Below, piece after piece: positions 1 to 9,866 of a DNA stretch of 64,000 bases. Where the stretch lies: positions 287,050-351,049 of the forward strand of contig NZ_LMOV01000012.1 in NCBI RefSeq assembly GCF_001424265.1. Reading direction: 5' to 3'. A program made the translations under genes and the position numbers. This DNA is from Acidovorax sp. Leaf160 (lineage in GTDB: Bacteria > Pseudomonadota > Gammaproteobacteria > Burkholderiales > Burkholderiaceae_C). Under the pieces are notes generated by a model. The model ran no database searches and was not told where the DNA came from. It worked only from the letters and a program-made list of their open reading frames with translations. The number at the start of each line of letters is the position of its first letter. The first letter of the stretch is position 1.

Positions 1-325
1 TGGCCTCGCCCATGCCGAAGCCGATCTCCAGGATCAGCGGGGCTTCGCGCCCGAAGGCGGTCGCGGCGTCCAGCGGCGCGGCCCGGTAGTCCAGCAGATA
101 GCGGGGGCCCAGGTCTTCGAAGGCCTTGGCCTGGCCGGTGGTGGTGCGGCCGGCCCGGCGCACGAAGCTCTTGATGGTCTTGGGATAGGCCACGCCGGCG
201 GGGGCCTGGCCTGCGGCGGCCGCCGCGTCGCCGGGGGCTGCCGCTGGGGGCGATGCCTGCGCTGGTGGCTCGGGCAAGGTGCCGGGCAGGGCGGCGTCGG
301 AAGGGAGATGAGGGGTTTCGGTCAC
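1..325 (-). CDS. trmB: tRNA (guanine-46-N7)-methyltransferase TrmB, N-terminal part (cut by window edge)
   Basis: The enzyme methylates G46 of tRNA at N7 using S-adenosylmethionine. Only the first 108 residues are in the window. After a Pro/Ala-rich leader of about 48 residues comes the conserved entry [14 protein letters not shown], then GPRYLLDY, then the start of the SAM-binding motif [12 protein letters not shown] at the left edge. The start is a GTG at 325 whose last bases form a GTGA overlap with the stop of gluQ, so the two genes are probably co-transcribed and translationally coupled. The leader is low-complexity and varies in this family. The family call is firm; the gene end lies outside the window. 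Confidence 0.9.
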   Translation of the reverse strand, partial: MTETPHLPSDAALPGTLPEPPAQASPPAAAPGDAAAAAGQAPAGVAYPKTIKSFVRRAGRTTTGQAKAFEDLGPRYLLDYRAAPLDAATAFGREAPLILEIGFGMGEA

Positions 326-1350
326 AGTGGACGATTGTAGATTCGCCGCCACGCCTCGACCCAGCCCGCGAGCGCATCCGCAACACATGATGACGGCGGG
401 CTGCCCGCCTGGGCCAGCGGCGAGCCGGGCAGGCCGAGCGCCCGGGCGGCCGCATCCAGCGCCTGCAACGGCCGGGTGGTGTCGATCGGCGGCGCGCCGT
501 GCTGCTTGGACAGCTTCTCGCCGTCGGCGGCCCGCACCAGCGGCGCATGCAGATACGCCGGTGCCGGGAGGCCCAGCGCCGCCTGCAGCAGCAGCTGGCG
601 CGGGGTGTTGTCGGCCAGGTCTTCGCCGCGCACGATGTGGGTGACGCCCTGGTCGGCATCGTCCACCACCACGGCCAGCTGGTAGGCCCAGAGTCCATCC
701 GCGCGGCGCAGCACGAAGTCGCCCACGTGGCGGGCCACGTCCTGCAATTGCGCTCCCAGCCGGCGGTCGTGCCAGCGCACACCGTCTTTTGCTATCAAAA
801 ACGTAGCTGCATCGCCAGATTCCGCCAGCGCCTGCGGGCAATTTTGCTGAAACTTGCCGGCCGCGAAGCGCCAGGAGCGTGCCGTGCGCCCGTCCAGTCC
901 ATGGCGGCAGGTGCCGGGGTAGGGCAGCTCGCTGTGGCGGTGCCGGGCATGGCCGGCCGCTTCCAGCGCCGCTTCGATATCGCGGCGCGTGCAGGCGCAG
1001 GGGTAGGCGAGCTGCTGCGCCAGCAGCCGGTCGAGCGCAGCCTGGTAGAGCGCACCGCGCGCCGACTGCCACACCGGGGTTTCGTCAGGGACCAGGCCGC
1101 AGGCCGTCAGCTGCGCCAGGATGGTTTCCGCCGCGCCCGGGACGCAGCGCGGCGTGTCCACGTCCTCGATGCGCACCAGCCAGCGCCCGCCGGGCACGGC
1201 GCGGGCGTCCAGCCAGCTGGCCAAGGCCGCCACCAGCGAACCCGCATGCAGCGGCCCGGTGGGCGACGGAGCGAACCGCCCGACGTAGGGCCGCGTGGGA
1301 TGGGGCGATGGCGCTGAGGGCAGAGGATGCAGCAAGGCGACGGGTCGCAA
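322..1350 (-). CDS. gluQ: glutamyl-Q tRNA(Asp) synthetase GluQRS
   Basis: A truncated paralogue of glutamyl-tRNA synthetase that attaches glutamate to queuosine in tRNA(Asp). The class I HIGH-like stretch [14 protein letters not shown], the IEDVDTPR motif, a Cys cluster (CACTRRDI, later CRHG) and the KLSKQ version of KMSKS are all visible. It lacks the anticodon-binding half, as usual. The start is uncertain. The first ATG, at 1518, would overlap the upstream gene by about 150 bp and encode unrelated residues. TTG at 1350 or 1335, or CTG at 1332, lies just ahead of the conserved [12 protein letters not shown], and 1350 is given here. Between the SWRFAAGK and VRWHDRR segments lies an extra stretch of about 24 residues encoded by a genomic repeat (786-858), which most relatives should lack. 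Confidence 0.88.
   Translation of the reverse strand: MRPVALLHPLPSAPSPHPTRPYVGRFAPSPTGPLHAGSLVAALASWLDARAVPGGRWLVRIEDVDTPRCVPGAAETILAQLTACGLVPDETPVWQSARGALYQAALDRLLAQQLAYPCACTRRDIEAALEAAGHARHRHSELPYPGTCRHGLDGRTARSWRFAAGKFQQNCPQALAESGDAATFLIAKDGVRWHDRRLGAQLQDVARHVGDFVLRRADGLWAYQLAVVVDDADQGVTHIVRGEDLADNTPRQLLLQAALGLPAPAYLHAPLVRAADGEKLSKQHGAPPIDTTRPLQALDAAARALGLPGSPLAQAGSPPSSCVADALAGWVEAWRRIYNRPL
786..858 (-). repeat. interspersed GATAGC/AAGCGC repeat inside gluQ, in frame
   Basis: Read on the minus strand, the segment runs from an AAAATTGCCCGCAGGCGCT-like end to GCAGCTACG and TTTTTGATAGCAAAAG. This is the same order of blocks as the intergenic copies at 35986-36050 and 42945-42996. It keeps the reading frame open and adds roughly 24 residues to GluQ between two conserved blocks. 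The extent is estimated by eye. Confidence 0.7.
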
Positions 1351-1361
1351 CGAACGGCTGC

Positions 1362-2504
1362 TCAGCGGGCGATGGCCTGCAGCGCCAGTTCCAGGCCGGA
1401 GACGAAGGCGTCTTCCAGACGATGGCCGATGCACCAGTCCCCGCAGGCGCCGATGCCGGCCTGGGCGTCCCACAGGTGGGTCTGGCCCAGCGGCTGGGTC
1501 GTCTGGGCATAGCGCCAACGGCGCACCTCGGCGAAGGTGGGTTCGGCGCGGATGCCGGTGATCTCGGCAAAGCCCTTGAGCAGCTTGGCCAGCACCCGGC
1601 CGGCGTCATCTTCCAGGTGCTCGGCGGACCATTGCGGGCTGGCCTGCACGGTCCAGCGTTCGATCTGCGAGCGCCCGGGCTTGGAAGATTCGCGTGCCAG
1701 CCAGGCGATGCGGTGGTGCGTGCTGCGCGCCGCGTTCCACTGCGGCCCGAGCGTGGTCAGGCCCGGACGCACCGCCTGGGCGAAGGCAAGCATCAGCGTC
1801 CAGCAGGGGGCGATGGCCACCGGCGCCAGCGCCTCAGTCATCGGCAGGTCGATGGCCGAGTGCTGCAACAGGGCGCGGGCCGGCACCGCCGGCTGGCTCA
1901 GCAGCACCGCATCGAAACCGGCATGCACATGCACCGAGCCGTCGAGCGATTCGGTGCGCAGCTGCCAGCCACCCGGCTTGAGCGGGTCGGCCTCGATGCG
2001 CATCACTTGCGTGCCGGTCAGCAGCCGGCCGTCCTGCAGCAGGGGCCGCGCCCAGGCGTGCACCAGGGATTCCATGGCCGGCGATGCCACCCAGTGGGCT
2101 TCACCCGGCGGCGGCGAGGCAGCGGCGACGCGGCCGGCCTCGTCGAGCACGCGCACGGTGTTGGCGCTCCAGGGGCGGCACAGGCCCGGCACCGTCTCCA
2201 GTGCCTGGCGAAAGCGGGCGTCGCGCACGGTGAAGTACTGCGCGCCGGAGTCGAAGCTGCCGAAGGGGGAATCGAGCGCGGTGGTGCGCCCCCCGGGGCG
2301 GGAGGATTTCTCGAACACCACCACGTCGTGGCCGGCCTGGGCCAGCGTGCGCGCGCAGGCCACGCCGGCCATGCCCGCACCGATCACGGCGAAGCGTCGG
2401 CGCGCCGGTGCGGCCAGTGCGGAGTCTGCAGGGGCGGGAGCGGAGGTCTGGGAGGGGTCGCCGTCTCGCAGGCGGCGCTGGGATCGGGGAACGGCAGTAC
2501 GCAT
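1362..2504 (-). CDS. FAD/NAD(P)-dependent oxidoreductase, amine-oxidase type
   Basis: A 380-residue flavoprotein. The N-terminal Rossmann motif [17 protein letters not shown] binds the FAD ADP moiety, followed by [14 protein letters not shown], the second FAD fingerprint of the amine oxidase/phytoene desaturase group. The C-terminal [18 protein letters not shown] is the matching FAD-binding tail. It resembles the short cytoplasmic oxidoreductases of the RenJ-like group (COG3380), whose substrate is unclear. The start is the ATG at 2504, preceded by AAAGGG at a good distance; an upstream TTG at 2519 is less likely. It ends close to gluQ on the same strand and may be co-transcribed with gluQ and trmB. 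No substrate can be assigned from sequence. Confidence 0.82.
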   Translation of the reverse strand: MRTAVPRSQRRLRDGDPSQTSAPAPADSALAAPARRRFAVIGAGMAGVACARTLAQAGHDVVVFEKSSRPGGRTTALDSPFGSFDSGAQYFTVRDARFRQALETVPGLCRPWSANTVRVLDEAGRVAAASPPPGEAHWVASPAMESLVHAWARPLLQDGRLLTGTQVMRIEADPLKPGGWQLRTESLDGSVHVHAGFDAVLLSQPAVPARALLQHSAIDLPMTEALAPVAIAPCWTLMLAFAQAVRPGLTTLGPQWNAARSTHHRIAWLARESSKPGRSQIERWTVQASPQWSAEHLEDDAGRVLAKLLKGFAEITGIRAEPTFAEVRRWRYAQTTQPLGQTHLWDAQAGIGACGDWCIGHRLEDAFVSGLELALQAIAR

Positions 2505-2579
2505 GGCAAACCCTTTCAATGAATGACGACAAAGGCTCGCATGCCACTCTACACGCGCTGAAGCGCCCGGACGGGCTGG

Positions 2580-3518
2580 TTACGGATGCTGATGGTTTTC
2601 CATGAGCGCCCGGCGCGTGGCGGGCTTGCGCAGCTGCTCCAGCCACCACTGCAGGGCGCGGCCCGGCGCGGAATGCCCCGGACCGCCCCAGGCGTAGTGC
2701 AGCTGCACCGTGCGCGCAGGCCGGGCCACGGCGCGCACCACCAGGCGCCCGTCCTCGAGATACGGGCGGGCCATGGATTCGGGGAGGAAGCCTCCGCCCA
2801 AGCCGCGCAGCTGCGCATGGATCTTGGCCTGCATGGAGTCCACGGTCAGCACGTCCTGGCCGCCCAGGATGCCCATCGTCACGCTGCCCTTCTCGGCGGA
2901 ATCGGCCACCGCCACCAGCCGGTGGGCGCGCATCACCGCGTCGCTGATCGGTTCCTCGGCCTTGGCCAGCGGGTGGTGCGGCGCCACGACGAACTGGAAC
3001 AGCATGTCGCCGAGCAGTTCCTGCTGCAGCCCGGCAACGGTGCCCGGGTTCACCGCCACGCCCAGCGCCAGGTCGGCACGCCCGGAGGTCAGCGCCTCCA
3101 GCGTGCCCGACAGAATGCCGTCGTGCAGCTTCAGGCGCGTGGGCGGCGACTGCGCGTAGAACGCCTCCACCAGCTCCATCATGGTGGTCGGCGAGATGAC
3201 GCCATCCACCGAAATGGTGAGCTGCGGCTCCCAGCCGATGCCCACGCGCCGCACGCGGTGCGCCACGGCGGCCACGTCGCTCAACAGCCGCGCGCCCTCG
3301 CGCAGCAGCTCGGCCCCCGCCTCGGTGGGCCGGGCCTGGCGCGCGCTGCGGTCGAACAGCAGCACGTCGAGCGCCTCCTCGATCTGGCGGACGCGGTAGG
3401 TGAGGGCGCTGGGCACCAGCCCCAGGTGGCGGGCGGCGGCGGCGAAGCTGCCCAGCTCGGCGATCACCTGCAGCATGGACAGGTGGTCGGGCGTGAGCGA
3501 GTCGCGGGCTTTTTGCAT
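2580..3518 (-). CDS. LysR-family transcriptional regulator
   Basis: A 312-residue LTTR. The N-terminal winged helix-turn-helix is clear (LQVIAELGSFAAAARHLGLVPSALTYRVRQIEEALDV is the region, residues about 15-50), followed by LLFDRSARQARPTEAG and a substrate-binding domain from about residue 90. The ATG at 3518 is taken as start; a GTG at 3527 adds three residues. It is transcribed away from the flavodoxin-pirin pair, with 224 bp between the two start codons, so it may control them. That is inference from gene arrangement only. The 224-bp divergent region shows no operator I can defend. Confidence 0.87.
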   Translation of the reverse strand: MQKARDSLTPDHLSMLQVIAELGSFAAAARHLGLVPSALTYRVRQIEEALDVLLFDRSARQARPTEAGAELLREGARLLSDVAAVAHRVRRVGIGWEPQLTISVDGVISPTTMMELVEAFYAQSPPTRLKLHDGILSGTLEALTSGRADLALGVAVNPGTVAGLQQELLGDMLFQFVVAPHHPLAKAEEPISDAVMRAHRLVAVADSAEKGSVTMGILGGQDVLTVDSMQAKIHAQLRGLGGGFLPESMARPYLEDGRLVVRAVARPARTVQLHYAWGGPGHSAPGRALQWWLEQLRKPATRRALMENHQHP

Positions 3519-3742
3519 GGAAGACACCGCGCAATGCTAATTCAATGGCTTTGAATGATCCGTTCAACCGCATTGCCTGGCTTGCCGCTGGCGCCTGGGC
3601 TACGCTGCGCTTCTTCGGGCAGCGTGGCGCTCGCGTGGCTGCATTCCTGGCGGCCGGCACGCAACCCCACCCGGCGTGTGCCACGAAGCGGTGGCATGCT
3701 GCGCTCCATTCTTCTCCGCATTTCAACGAAGGAATTTGTTCC

Positions 3743-4297
3743 ATGGCCCAGATCGTCGTCGTCTTCCACTCCGGCTACGGCCACACCCAGCGCGTAGCCC
3801 AGCATGTGGCCGAAGGCGCAGGCGCCAGCTTGCTGGCCATCGATGCGGAGGGCGAACTGCCCGAAGGCGGCTGGGACGAACTGGCCGCCGCGGACGCGAT
3901 CATCCTGGGCACGCCCACCTACATGGCCGGCCCGAGCTGGCAGTTCAAGAAGTTCGCCGATGCCTCGTCGAAGGTGTGGTTCAGCCGCGGCTGGCAGGAC
4001 AAGCTCTTCGCCGGCTTCACCAACAGCGCCAGCCTGAACGGCGACAAGGTGCTGACGCTGGCCTATCTGCAGACCCTGGCCTGCCAGCACGGCGGGCTGT
4101 GGATCAGCCTGGGGCAGCTGCCCTCCAACCACAAGGCGGCCACCCGCAACGACCCCAACAACCTGGGCGGCTCGGTGGGCCTGCTGGTGCAGTCGCCATC
4201 GGACGCGAGCGCCGCGGAGATCCCCCAGGGCGACTTGGACACCGCCCGCCTGTTCGGCCAGCGCGTCGCGGCCATCGCCGCGCGCATCGGCCGCTGA
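3743..4297 (+). CDS. flavodoxin-family / NADPH-dependent FMN reductase-like protein
   Basis: A 184-residue flavodoxin-fold protein. FHSGYGHTQRVAQHVA is the FMN phosphate-binding loop, and GTPTYMAGPSWQFKKFAD is the second FMN-contact region seen in WrbA-like quinone reductases. It is shorter than and not clearly WrbA itself, so the gene name is withheld. The start is the ATG at 3743, preceded by AAGGAA; an upstream in-frame ATG at 3545 would add 66 residues that look non-coding. The pirin gene follows after 12 bp, so the two form an operon, and a LysR gene is divergent. The likely role is two-electron quinone or flavin reduction (family inference). Confidence 0.85.
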   Translation: MAQIVVVFHSGYGHTQRVAQHVAEGAGASLLAIDAEGELPEGGWDELAAADAIILGTPTYMAGPSWQFKKFADASSKVWFSRGWQDKLFAGFTNSASLNGDKVLTLAYLQTLACQHGGLWISLGQLPSNHKAATRNDPNNLGGSVGLLVQSPSDASAAEIPQGDLDTARLFGQRVAAIAARIGR

Positions 4298-4309
4298 AGG
4301 CCGAGCGCC

Positions 4310-5215
4310 ATGGCGTCCTCACCCTCCGCTGCCGACAATCGCCTGCGCCTGACCGGGCACCAGAAGGACCTGGGCGGCGGGTTCACCGTGCGCCGGCTGC
4401 TGCCCGCGCTGCAGCTGCGCTCGGTCGGCCCGTTCGTCTTCTTCGATCATTTCGGGCCGGTGACGGTGGAGCCGGCGGACCAGTACGACGTGCGCCCCCA
4501 TCCGCACATCGGCCTGGCGACGGTGACCTATCTCTTCGAAGGCGCCATCGAGCACCGCGACAGCCTGGGTTCGGACCAGATCATCGAGCCGGGCGCCATC
4601 AACTGGATGTCCGCCGGTCGGGGCATCGTGCATTCCGAGCGGCGGCCCGAGGGGCTGGCTGCGCGCCGCTATGTCAACCACGGGATCCAGCTGTGGGCGG
4701 CGCTGCCGGTGGGGCAGGAGGAGTCCGAGCCCTCCTTCGTGCACACGGCGGCGGCGGACATTCCGCAGTGGCAGGGCGACGGCGCGGTGGTGCGGGTGCT
4801 GGTGGGCGAGGCCTTCGGCCTGCGCTCGCCCGTCGCCACGCTGGCGCCAGCCCTCTATCTGGACATCCAGCTGCAGCCGGCCGCTGCACTGGAGCTGCCG
4901 CCGCTCGCGCCCCAGATGGCGATCTATCCGGTGGACGGCGACGTGCTGCTGGGCGCCGAGCGGCTGGGCCGGCAGACGCTGGCCACGCTGGAGCCCGGCC
5001 AGAGCACGGCGTTGCGCGCCGCCGACGCGCCGGTGCGCTGCATGGTGATCGGCGGCGAACCTCTGGATGGGCCGCGCCACCTCTGGTGGAACTTCGTCTC
5101 CAGCCGCAAGGAGCGCATCGTGCAGGCCGCGCACGACTGGGAGCAGCAGGCGATGGGCCTGGTGCCGGGCGAGACGGACTGGATACCGCTGCCCGAGCGC
5201 CGCTTCAAGCCGTGA
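4310..5215 (+). CDS. pirin family protein
   Basis: A 301-residue bicupin. The N-terminal pirin cupin shows the expected metal ligands in HPHIGLATVTYLFEG and in GIVHSE, the usual His/His/His/Glu set. The C-terminal cupin is weaker (residues about 180-290). Bacterial pirins include quercetinases and proteins that modulate metabolic enzymes; nothing here decides between them. The start codon ATG is 12 bp after the flavodoxin stop, so both are probably translated from one message. The protein has full family length and shows nothing unusual. Confidence 0.9.
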   Translation: MASSPSAADNRLRLTGHQKDLGGGFTVRRLLPALQLRSVGPFVFFDHFGPVTVEPADQYDVRPHPHIGLATVTYLFEGAIEHRDSLGSDQIIEPGAINWMSAGRGIVHSERRPEGLAARRYVNHGIQLWAALPVGQEESEPSFVHTAAADIPQWQGDGAVVRVLVGEAFGLRSPVATLAPALYLDIQLQPAAALELPPLAPQMAIYPVDGDVLLGAERLGRQTLATLEPGQSTALRAADAPVRCMVIGGEPLDGPRHLWWNFVSSRKERIVQAAHDWEQQAMGLVPGETDWIPLPERRFKP

Positions 5216-5249
5216 AGCGCCCTGCGCGCAAGACACGGTTTCCAGGTCA

Positions 5250-5280
5250 AAAAAGCCCCCGGCGCCCATGGTTCGGGCGC
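5250..5280 (-). terminator. possible terminator for trhO (convergent with pirin)
   Basis: GCGCCC at 5262-5267 pairs with GGGCGC at 5275-5280. Read on the minus strand, the hairpin is followed within a few bases by a run of six T (the AAAAAA at 5249-5254 on the plus strand). It lies between the convergent stops of the pirin gene and trhO. Confidence 0.4.
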
Positions 5281-5287
5281 ATGGCGC

Positions 5288-6043
5288 TCACTTTTCAATA
5301 GCATCCCGCTCGGGGTGTGCAGACAGGTCGGGGGCCAGCACCCGGCGCTCGTCGAACACGAAGCAGCCGCCCTGGTAGTGCGCGCCATCGGTCAGCTCGA
5401 AGTATTTGAGGATGCCGCCTTCCAGCTGGTAGACGTGCTCCAGCCCTTCCTCGCGCATCAGGATGGCCGCCTTTTCGCAGCGGATGCCGCCGGTGCAGAA
5501 GCTCACCACGGTCTTGCCGGCCAGCTCGTCCTTGCGGGCCCGCAGCGCGGGGGGAAATTCGGTGAACTTTTCGATGCGCCAGTCGATGGCGTTCTCGAAC
5601 GTGCCGTGGTCCACCTCGAACGCGTTGCGCGTGTCCAGCGTCACCACCGGCCGGCCCTCGTCGTCGTGGCCGGCGCTGAGCCAGCGGCGCAGCGTCGCCG
5701 GGTCCACTGCCGGCGCCCGCCCGCCCGCGGGGCGGATGGCGGGGTGGTCCATGCGGATGATCTCGCGCTTGACCTTCACCAGCATCTTGCGGAAGGGTTG
5801 CGCATCGGACCAGCTCTCCTTCGGCTCCAGCGCCGCGAAGCGCTCGTCCTGCCGCAGCGCGGCGACGAAGCTGCGCACCGCATCGGCCGGGCCGGCCAGA
5901 AACAGGTTGATGCCTTCCTCGGCTAGCAGGATCGTGCCTTTCAAGTCCAGTTCCACGGCACGTGCGTGCAGGGTGTCACGCAGCGCCTCGGCGTCGGGCA
6001 AGGGCACGAAGAGATAGCTGGAAATGTTGAGGACGTCGTTCAC
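5288..6043 (-). CDS. trhO: tRNA uridine(34) 5-hydroxylase TrhO (rhodanese domain, YceA family)
   Basis: Uses oxygen to hydroxylate U34 of certain tRNAs, the first step toward cmo5U/mo5U at the wobble position. The 251-residue protein has the N-terminal ferredoxin-like UPF0176 domain ([22 protein letters not shown]) and a rhodanese domain with the active-site loop [13 protein letters not shown], whose Cys is the catalytic residue. GTG at 6043 is chosen because it directly precedes the conserved [11 protein letters not shown]. The longer open frame to 6286 runs through tandem-repeat DNA and is not protein-like. It is followed by a possible terminator and convergent with the pirin gene. Confidence 0.9.
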   Translation of the reverse strand: MNDVLNISSYLFVPLPDAEALRDTLHARAVELDLKGTILLAEEGINLFLAGPADAVRSFVAALRQDERFAALEPKESWSDAQPFRKMLVKVKREIIRMDHPAIRPAGGRAPAVDPATLRRWLSAGHDDEGRPVVTLDTRNAFEVDHGTFENAIDWRIEKFTEFPPALRARKDELAGKTVVSFCTGGIRCEKAAILMREEGLEHVYQLEGGILKYFELTDGAHYQGGCFVFDERRVLAPDLSAHPERDAIEK

Positions 6044-6080
6044 GGCAAGCGCGGATGGGGCGGGTGGAGCGGGTGGGGCG

Positions 6081-6172
6081 GAAAGCGAAAAACGGAAAAC
6101 GGAAAACCAAGACGGCACGGGGCCAGTGCTGCGTGCCACCTGACACCCGGCACCTGGCACCTGGCACCTGGC
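6081..6172. repeat. short tandem repeats upstream of trhO
   Basis: Two simple repeats lie in the 190-bp gap between trhO and the MinD-like gene. An AAAACGG-type unit is repeated about three times at 6081-6108, and an ACCTGGC unit about three to four times at 6144-6172. They make the trhO upstream open frame look longer than it is. No promoter is evident inside them. Confidence 0.6.
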
Positions 6173-6233
6173 GGCTCTCATGCGATCCGGCGCCCGCCGC
6201 AGCGAGACGCCGAGGCCGGCCAGGAAAGCCAGC

Positions 6234-7079
6234 TCAGGTGGCGGGCACCAGCAGCGTGGATTCGATCTTGTTGGCCAGCTGCGCAATGGCCAGCGCGGCC
6301 GGGCAACCGGGCATCTGCATCAGCAGCAGCTGCCGGCGCATGACGGCGTCGCGCACCGACGTGTCGGCTGGAATGTCGCCCATGTGCAGCAGCCGCATGG
6401 GGCGGCCGGATTCGGTGGTCACGAACCGGTCCAGCACCTGCTGCAACTGGCTGGTGATGGCGCGGCCGTCGCCAGGGCGGGCTGCCTGGTTGACCACCAT
6501 GCGCACGTGCTGGCGCTTCTGCTGGGTGGCCATGACCTTGATGGCGGCATAGGCGTCGGTGAGCGACGTGGGCTCGGGCGTGGCGACGATCAGCACTTCG
6601 GAGGCGAGCGAGATCGAGAACAGCACCACGTCGGAAATGCCGGCGCCGGTGTCCAGCAGGATGACGTCGTAGCGCGGCGCCAGTTGCTGGATCACGCTCA
6701 TGAACTGGTTGCGCACCTCGGGCGTGAGCCGCGAGTATTCGACCATGCCGGAGCCGGCCAGCACGACGGAGAAGCCCCCGGGCGCGTCGATGACGGCCTC
6801 GTTCAGCTGCGCCTTGCCGGTGAAGACGTCGTGCAGCGTGATCTTGGGGTGCAGGTTGAGCACCACATCCAGGTTGGCCAGGCCCAGGTCGGCGTCGAGG
6901 ACCAGCACGCGCTGGCCCCGGCGGGTGAGGGCGGCCGCCAGGTTGGCGGAAACGAAGGTCTTGCCCACGCCGCCCTTGCCGCTGGTGATGGCGATGATGC
7001 GGGCGCCTGGCGGCGTCTTGGCGTGTGCGGGTGCAGCGCCCGTCGCCGGGGTGCTTCTGGAGGACAGCGCGTCGGTCAT
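6234..7079 (-). CDS. MinD/ParA-family ATPase (FlhG/YlxH-like)
   Basis: A 281-residue deviant-Walker ATPase. SGKGGVGKT is the P-loop with the signature first lysine; [17 protein letters not shown] is the switch I/A' region; [11 protein letters not shown] is Walker B. The mid-region [11 protein letters not shown] matches FlhG/FleN-like proteins, which count or place flagella, better than cell-division MinD. No minC, minE or flagellar genes are nearby, so the role is open. The start is taken at ATG 7079, 11 bp after the cyclase stop. ATG 7106 would overlap the cyclase gene by 17 bp. The two genes are surely co-transcribed. Confidence 0.82.
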   Translation of the reverse strand: MTDALSSRSTPATGAAPAHAKTPPGARIIAITSGKGGVGKTFVSANLAAALTRRGQRVLVLDADLGLANLDVVLNLHPKITLHDVFTGKAQLNEAVIDAPGGFSVVLAGSGMVEYSRLTPEVRNQFMSVIQQLAPRYDVILLDTGAGISDVVLFSISLASEVLIVATPEPTSLTDAYAAIKVMATQQKRQHVRMVVNQAARPGDGRAITSQLQQVLDRFVTTESGRPMRLLHMGDIPADTSVRDAVMRRQLLLMQMPGCPAALAIAQLANKIESTLLVPAT

Positions 7080-7089
7080 CTCGGGGCTT

Positions 7090-7863
<774 letters not shown>

Positions 7864-7928
7864 AAAATGCAACAAGCAGGAGTCTTGGGAGTGTATCAGC
7901 GCTGCCCGTATTTCGGCCTGCTTCGGGT

Positions 7929-9620
7929 TCAAACCCCCGTGGTATCCCGGAGTCGGGCCAGCGCGTTCAGCGCCTCGGCATCGGTGCGGTACATGGCCAG
8001 GTGCGGCGCGGGCTCCAGCAGGCCGGCGCGCCGCAGCACCTGGTCTGCGGGCAGCTTCAGGCCGCTCACATGCAGCACGCCGCCACGGCCCTGCACCAAC
8101 AGCTTGAGCCGGCCGAAGGTTTCCACGCCGGTGACATCGACCCGATTGATGGGCAGGGCGAACAGACAGACGTGCTGCACGTCCGGGTGCTGCGCCAGGT
8201 GGTCCGCCACGCAGCGCTCCAGCGCTGCAGCCGACGCGAAGTCGAGTTCCGCGTCCATGCGCAGCGCCAGCAGCCGGGGCGCCAGGGGCGGCAGCTGCCA
8301 GAGGTGGCGGTCGCGCAGGCTGCCGTCCGGGTGCATGCCCACTTCGATGATGCGCGGATGCAGCCGCTGGTAGAGGAAATGCGCCAGGCTCATGAACATG
8401 CCGGCCAGCACGCCCCAGTACATGCGCGGGGCCGTGGCCAGCGTCAGCGCGAAGGTGATGCCGCCGATGGCCGCCTCCACCCGCGAGACGCGCGCCAGCC
8501 GCCACATGCCGGCGGGCTTGATCAGCCCCGTCACCGCGGTGACCACCACGGCCGCCAGTACCGACTGCGGCACGTGATAGAGCGCGGGCGTGAGCCACAG
8601 CAGCACGGCCAGCACCAGCAGCAGGGCGAAGAGCGTCGCCCAGCCGCTGCGCGCGCCGGCATACAGGTTGATGGCCGAGCGCGAGAAGGACGCGCTGGTG
8701 GCAAAGCTCCCGCACAGGCCCGAGCTGACCTTGGCCATGCCGTGGGCGATCAGGTCCTGGTTCTCGTTCCACCGCGTGCCGCCCCGGCCGTGCTCCACCT
8801 TGGCGCTGGAGGCGGTCTCCAAAAAGCTCACCAGCGTGACCACCAGCACCGGCAGCAGCAGCCCGCCGAGTTCGTCCCATGACAGCCAGCCGGGCCAATA
8901 GGGCGAAGGCAGGCCGGCCGGCAGGTGGCCCACTACCGCACCCTGGCGGTCCGCGTAGCCCATGGCCCAGCTGGCGAAGGCGGCCAGCCCCACAACAACG
9001 ATCGCTGCGGGAAAGCTCGACCGCCAGCGGCGCGCTACGACCAGCAGCGCGAGGCTGCCCAGTCCGAAAGCCAGCGCCACGGGATCGAAATGGTGGATCG
9101 ACGGATTGACGGCCAGCGCATGCCAGGTGGTGCGCAGGCCCAGCAGCGCCGGCAACTGGGATGCGAGGATCAGCAGCGCCGCGGCCTGGGTGAAGCCGTT
9201 CAACACCGGCGACGTGACCAGGTTCAGCAGCCAGCCGAAGCGCGCGGCGCCCAGCACGACCTGCACCACGCCCGACAGAATGGCCATCCAGGCGGCCAGC
9301 GCCACCCAGTGCGCGCTGCCAGGCTCGGCCATGCCGCTGAGCGATGCGCCGATCAGCAGGCTGGTCAGCGCCGTCGGCCCCACGCCCAGGCGGGTGGACG
9401 AACTCCACAGCACCGCCACCAGCGCAGGCAGCAGCGAGGCATAGATGCCCGTCACCAGCGGCATGCCGGCGAGGGCCGCATACGCCACGCCCTGGGGCAC
9501 CAGCATCAGACCGACCGTCATGCCGGCCCAGAAGTCCGCCCGCAGCAGGTCGCGGTCGGGCCTGGGCCAGGCGAGGAACGGAAACCAGCGTTGCAGCGCC
9601 GCTGTGCGAGAAAAGCTCAT
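7929..9620 (-). CDS. SulP-family anion transporter with STAS domain
   Basis: A 563-residue inner-membrane permease. The SulP core occupies about residues 20-430 with the family motif LRADFWAGMTVGLMLVPQGVAYA split over the first helix, and LVTSPVLNGFTQAAALLI in mid-protein. A cytoplasmic STAS domain follows (about 445-563; ALPINRVDVTGVETF is the core). Family members carry sulfate, bicarbonate or dicarboxylates; the substrate cannot be told here. The ATG at 9620 begins MSFSRTAALQRWFPF and is preferred to 9755, which would add a sequence encoded by tandem-repeat DNA. It is divergent from the BON lipoprotein gene. Confidence 0.9.
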   Translation of the reverse strand: MSFSRTAALQRWFPFLAWPRPDRDLLRADFWAGMTVGLMLVPQGVAYAALAGMPLVTGIYASLLPALVAVLWSSSTRLGVGPTALTSLLIGASLSGMAEPGSAHWVALAAWMAILSGVVQVVLGAARFGWLLNLVTSPVLNGFTQAAALLILASQLPALLGLRTTWHALAVNPSIHHFDPVALAFGLGSLALLVVARRWRSSFPAAIVVVGLAAFASWAMGYADRQGAVVGHLPAGLPSPYWPGWLSWDELGGLLLPVLVVTLVSFLETASSAKVEHGRGGTRWNENQDLIAHGMAKVSSGLCGSFATSASFSRSAINLYAGARSGWATLFALLLVLAVLLWLTPALYHVPQSVLAAVVVTAVTGLIKPAGMWRLARVSRVEAAIGGITFALTLATAPRMYWGVLAGMFMSLAHFLYQRLHPRIIEVGMHPDGSLRDRHLWQLPPLAPRLLALRMDAELDFASAAALERCVADHLAQHPDVQHVCLFALPINRVDVTGVETFGRLKLLVQGRGGVLHVSGLKLPADQVLRRAGLLEPAPHLAMYRTDAEALNALARLRDTTGV

Positions 9621-9696
9621 GCCGCGATTGTCGCGCCCTGCGGCGCTGGCGCGCGTGTCTCCCGGGCCTGCCTTGCACTTGGCACGACGAATTGCG

Positions 9697-9757
9697 CTGA
9701 CGAACCAAGCTGACGAGCCAAGATGACAAACCAGCCCGACAAGCCGAGCTGACAACC
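9697..9757. repeat. degenerate tandem repeat, unit about 13 bp
   Basis: Four to five imperfect copies of a GACGAACCAAGCT-like unit lie in the 246-bp gap between the divergent sulP and BON genes. They would overlap any sulP promoter. No function can be assigned. Confidence 0.5.
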
Positions 9758-9866
9758 GGCTGCCCCGCTTGTCCTACGGCGGGTTCGGCCTGCTCCGACC
9801 AGCGCCCGTTCTCGCCGTCTTTACAGTCAGCCCATCTTCTTCCCCAGCGAACCCAAGGAGACCCTC

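Noticed and set aside
1351-1518. ATG start of gluQ at 1518
   Set aside because: It would overlap the oxidoreductase gene by about 150 bp and add non-conserved Arg/Pro-rich residues. The conserved start of the family is near 1302.
3743-4297. Naming the flavodoxin gene wrbA
   Set aside because: It shares the FMN loops but lacks clear WrbA-specific features I could confirm, so only the family is given.
6044-6286. ATG start of trhO at 6286
   Set aside because: The extra 81 codons cross tandem repeats. GTG 6043 directly precedes the conserved N-terminus.
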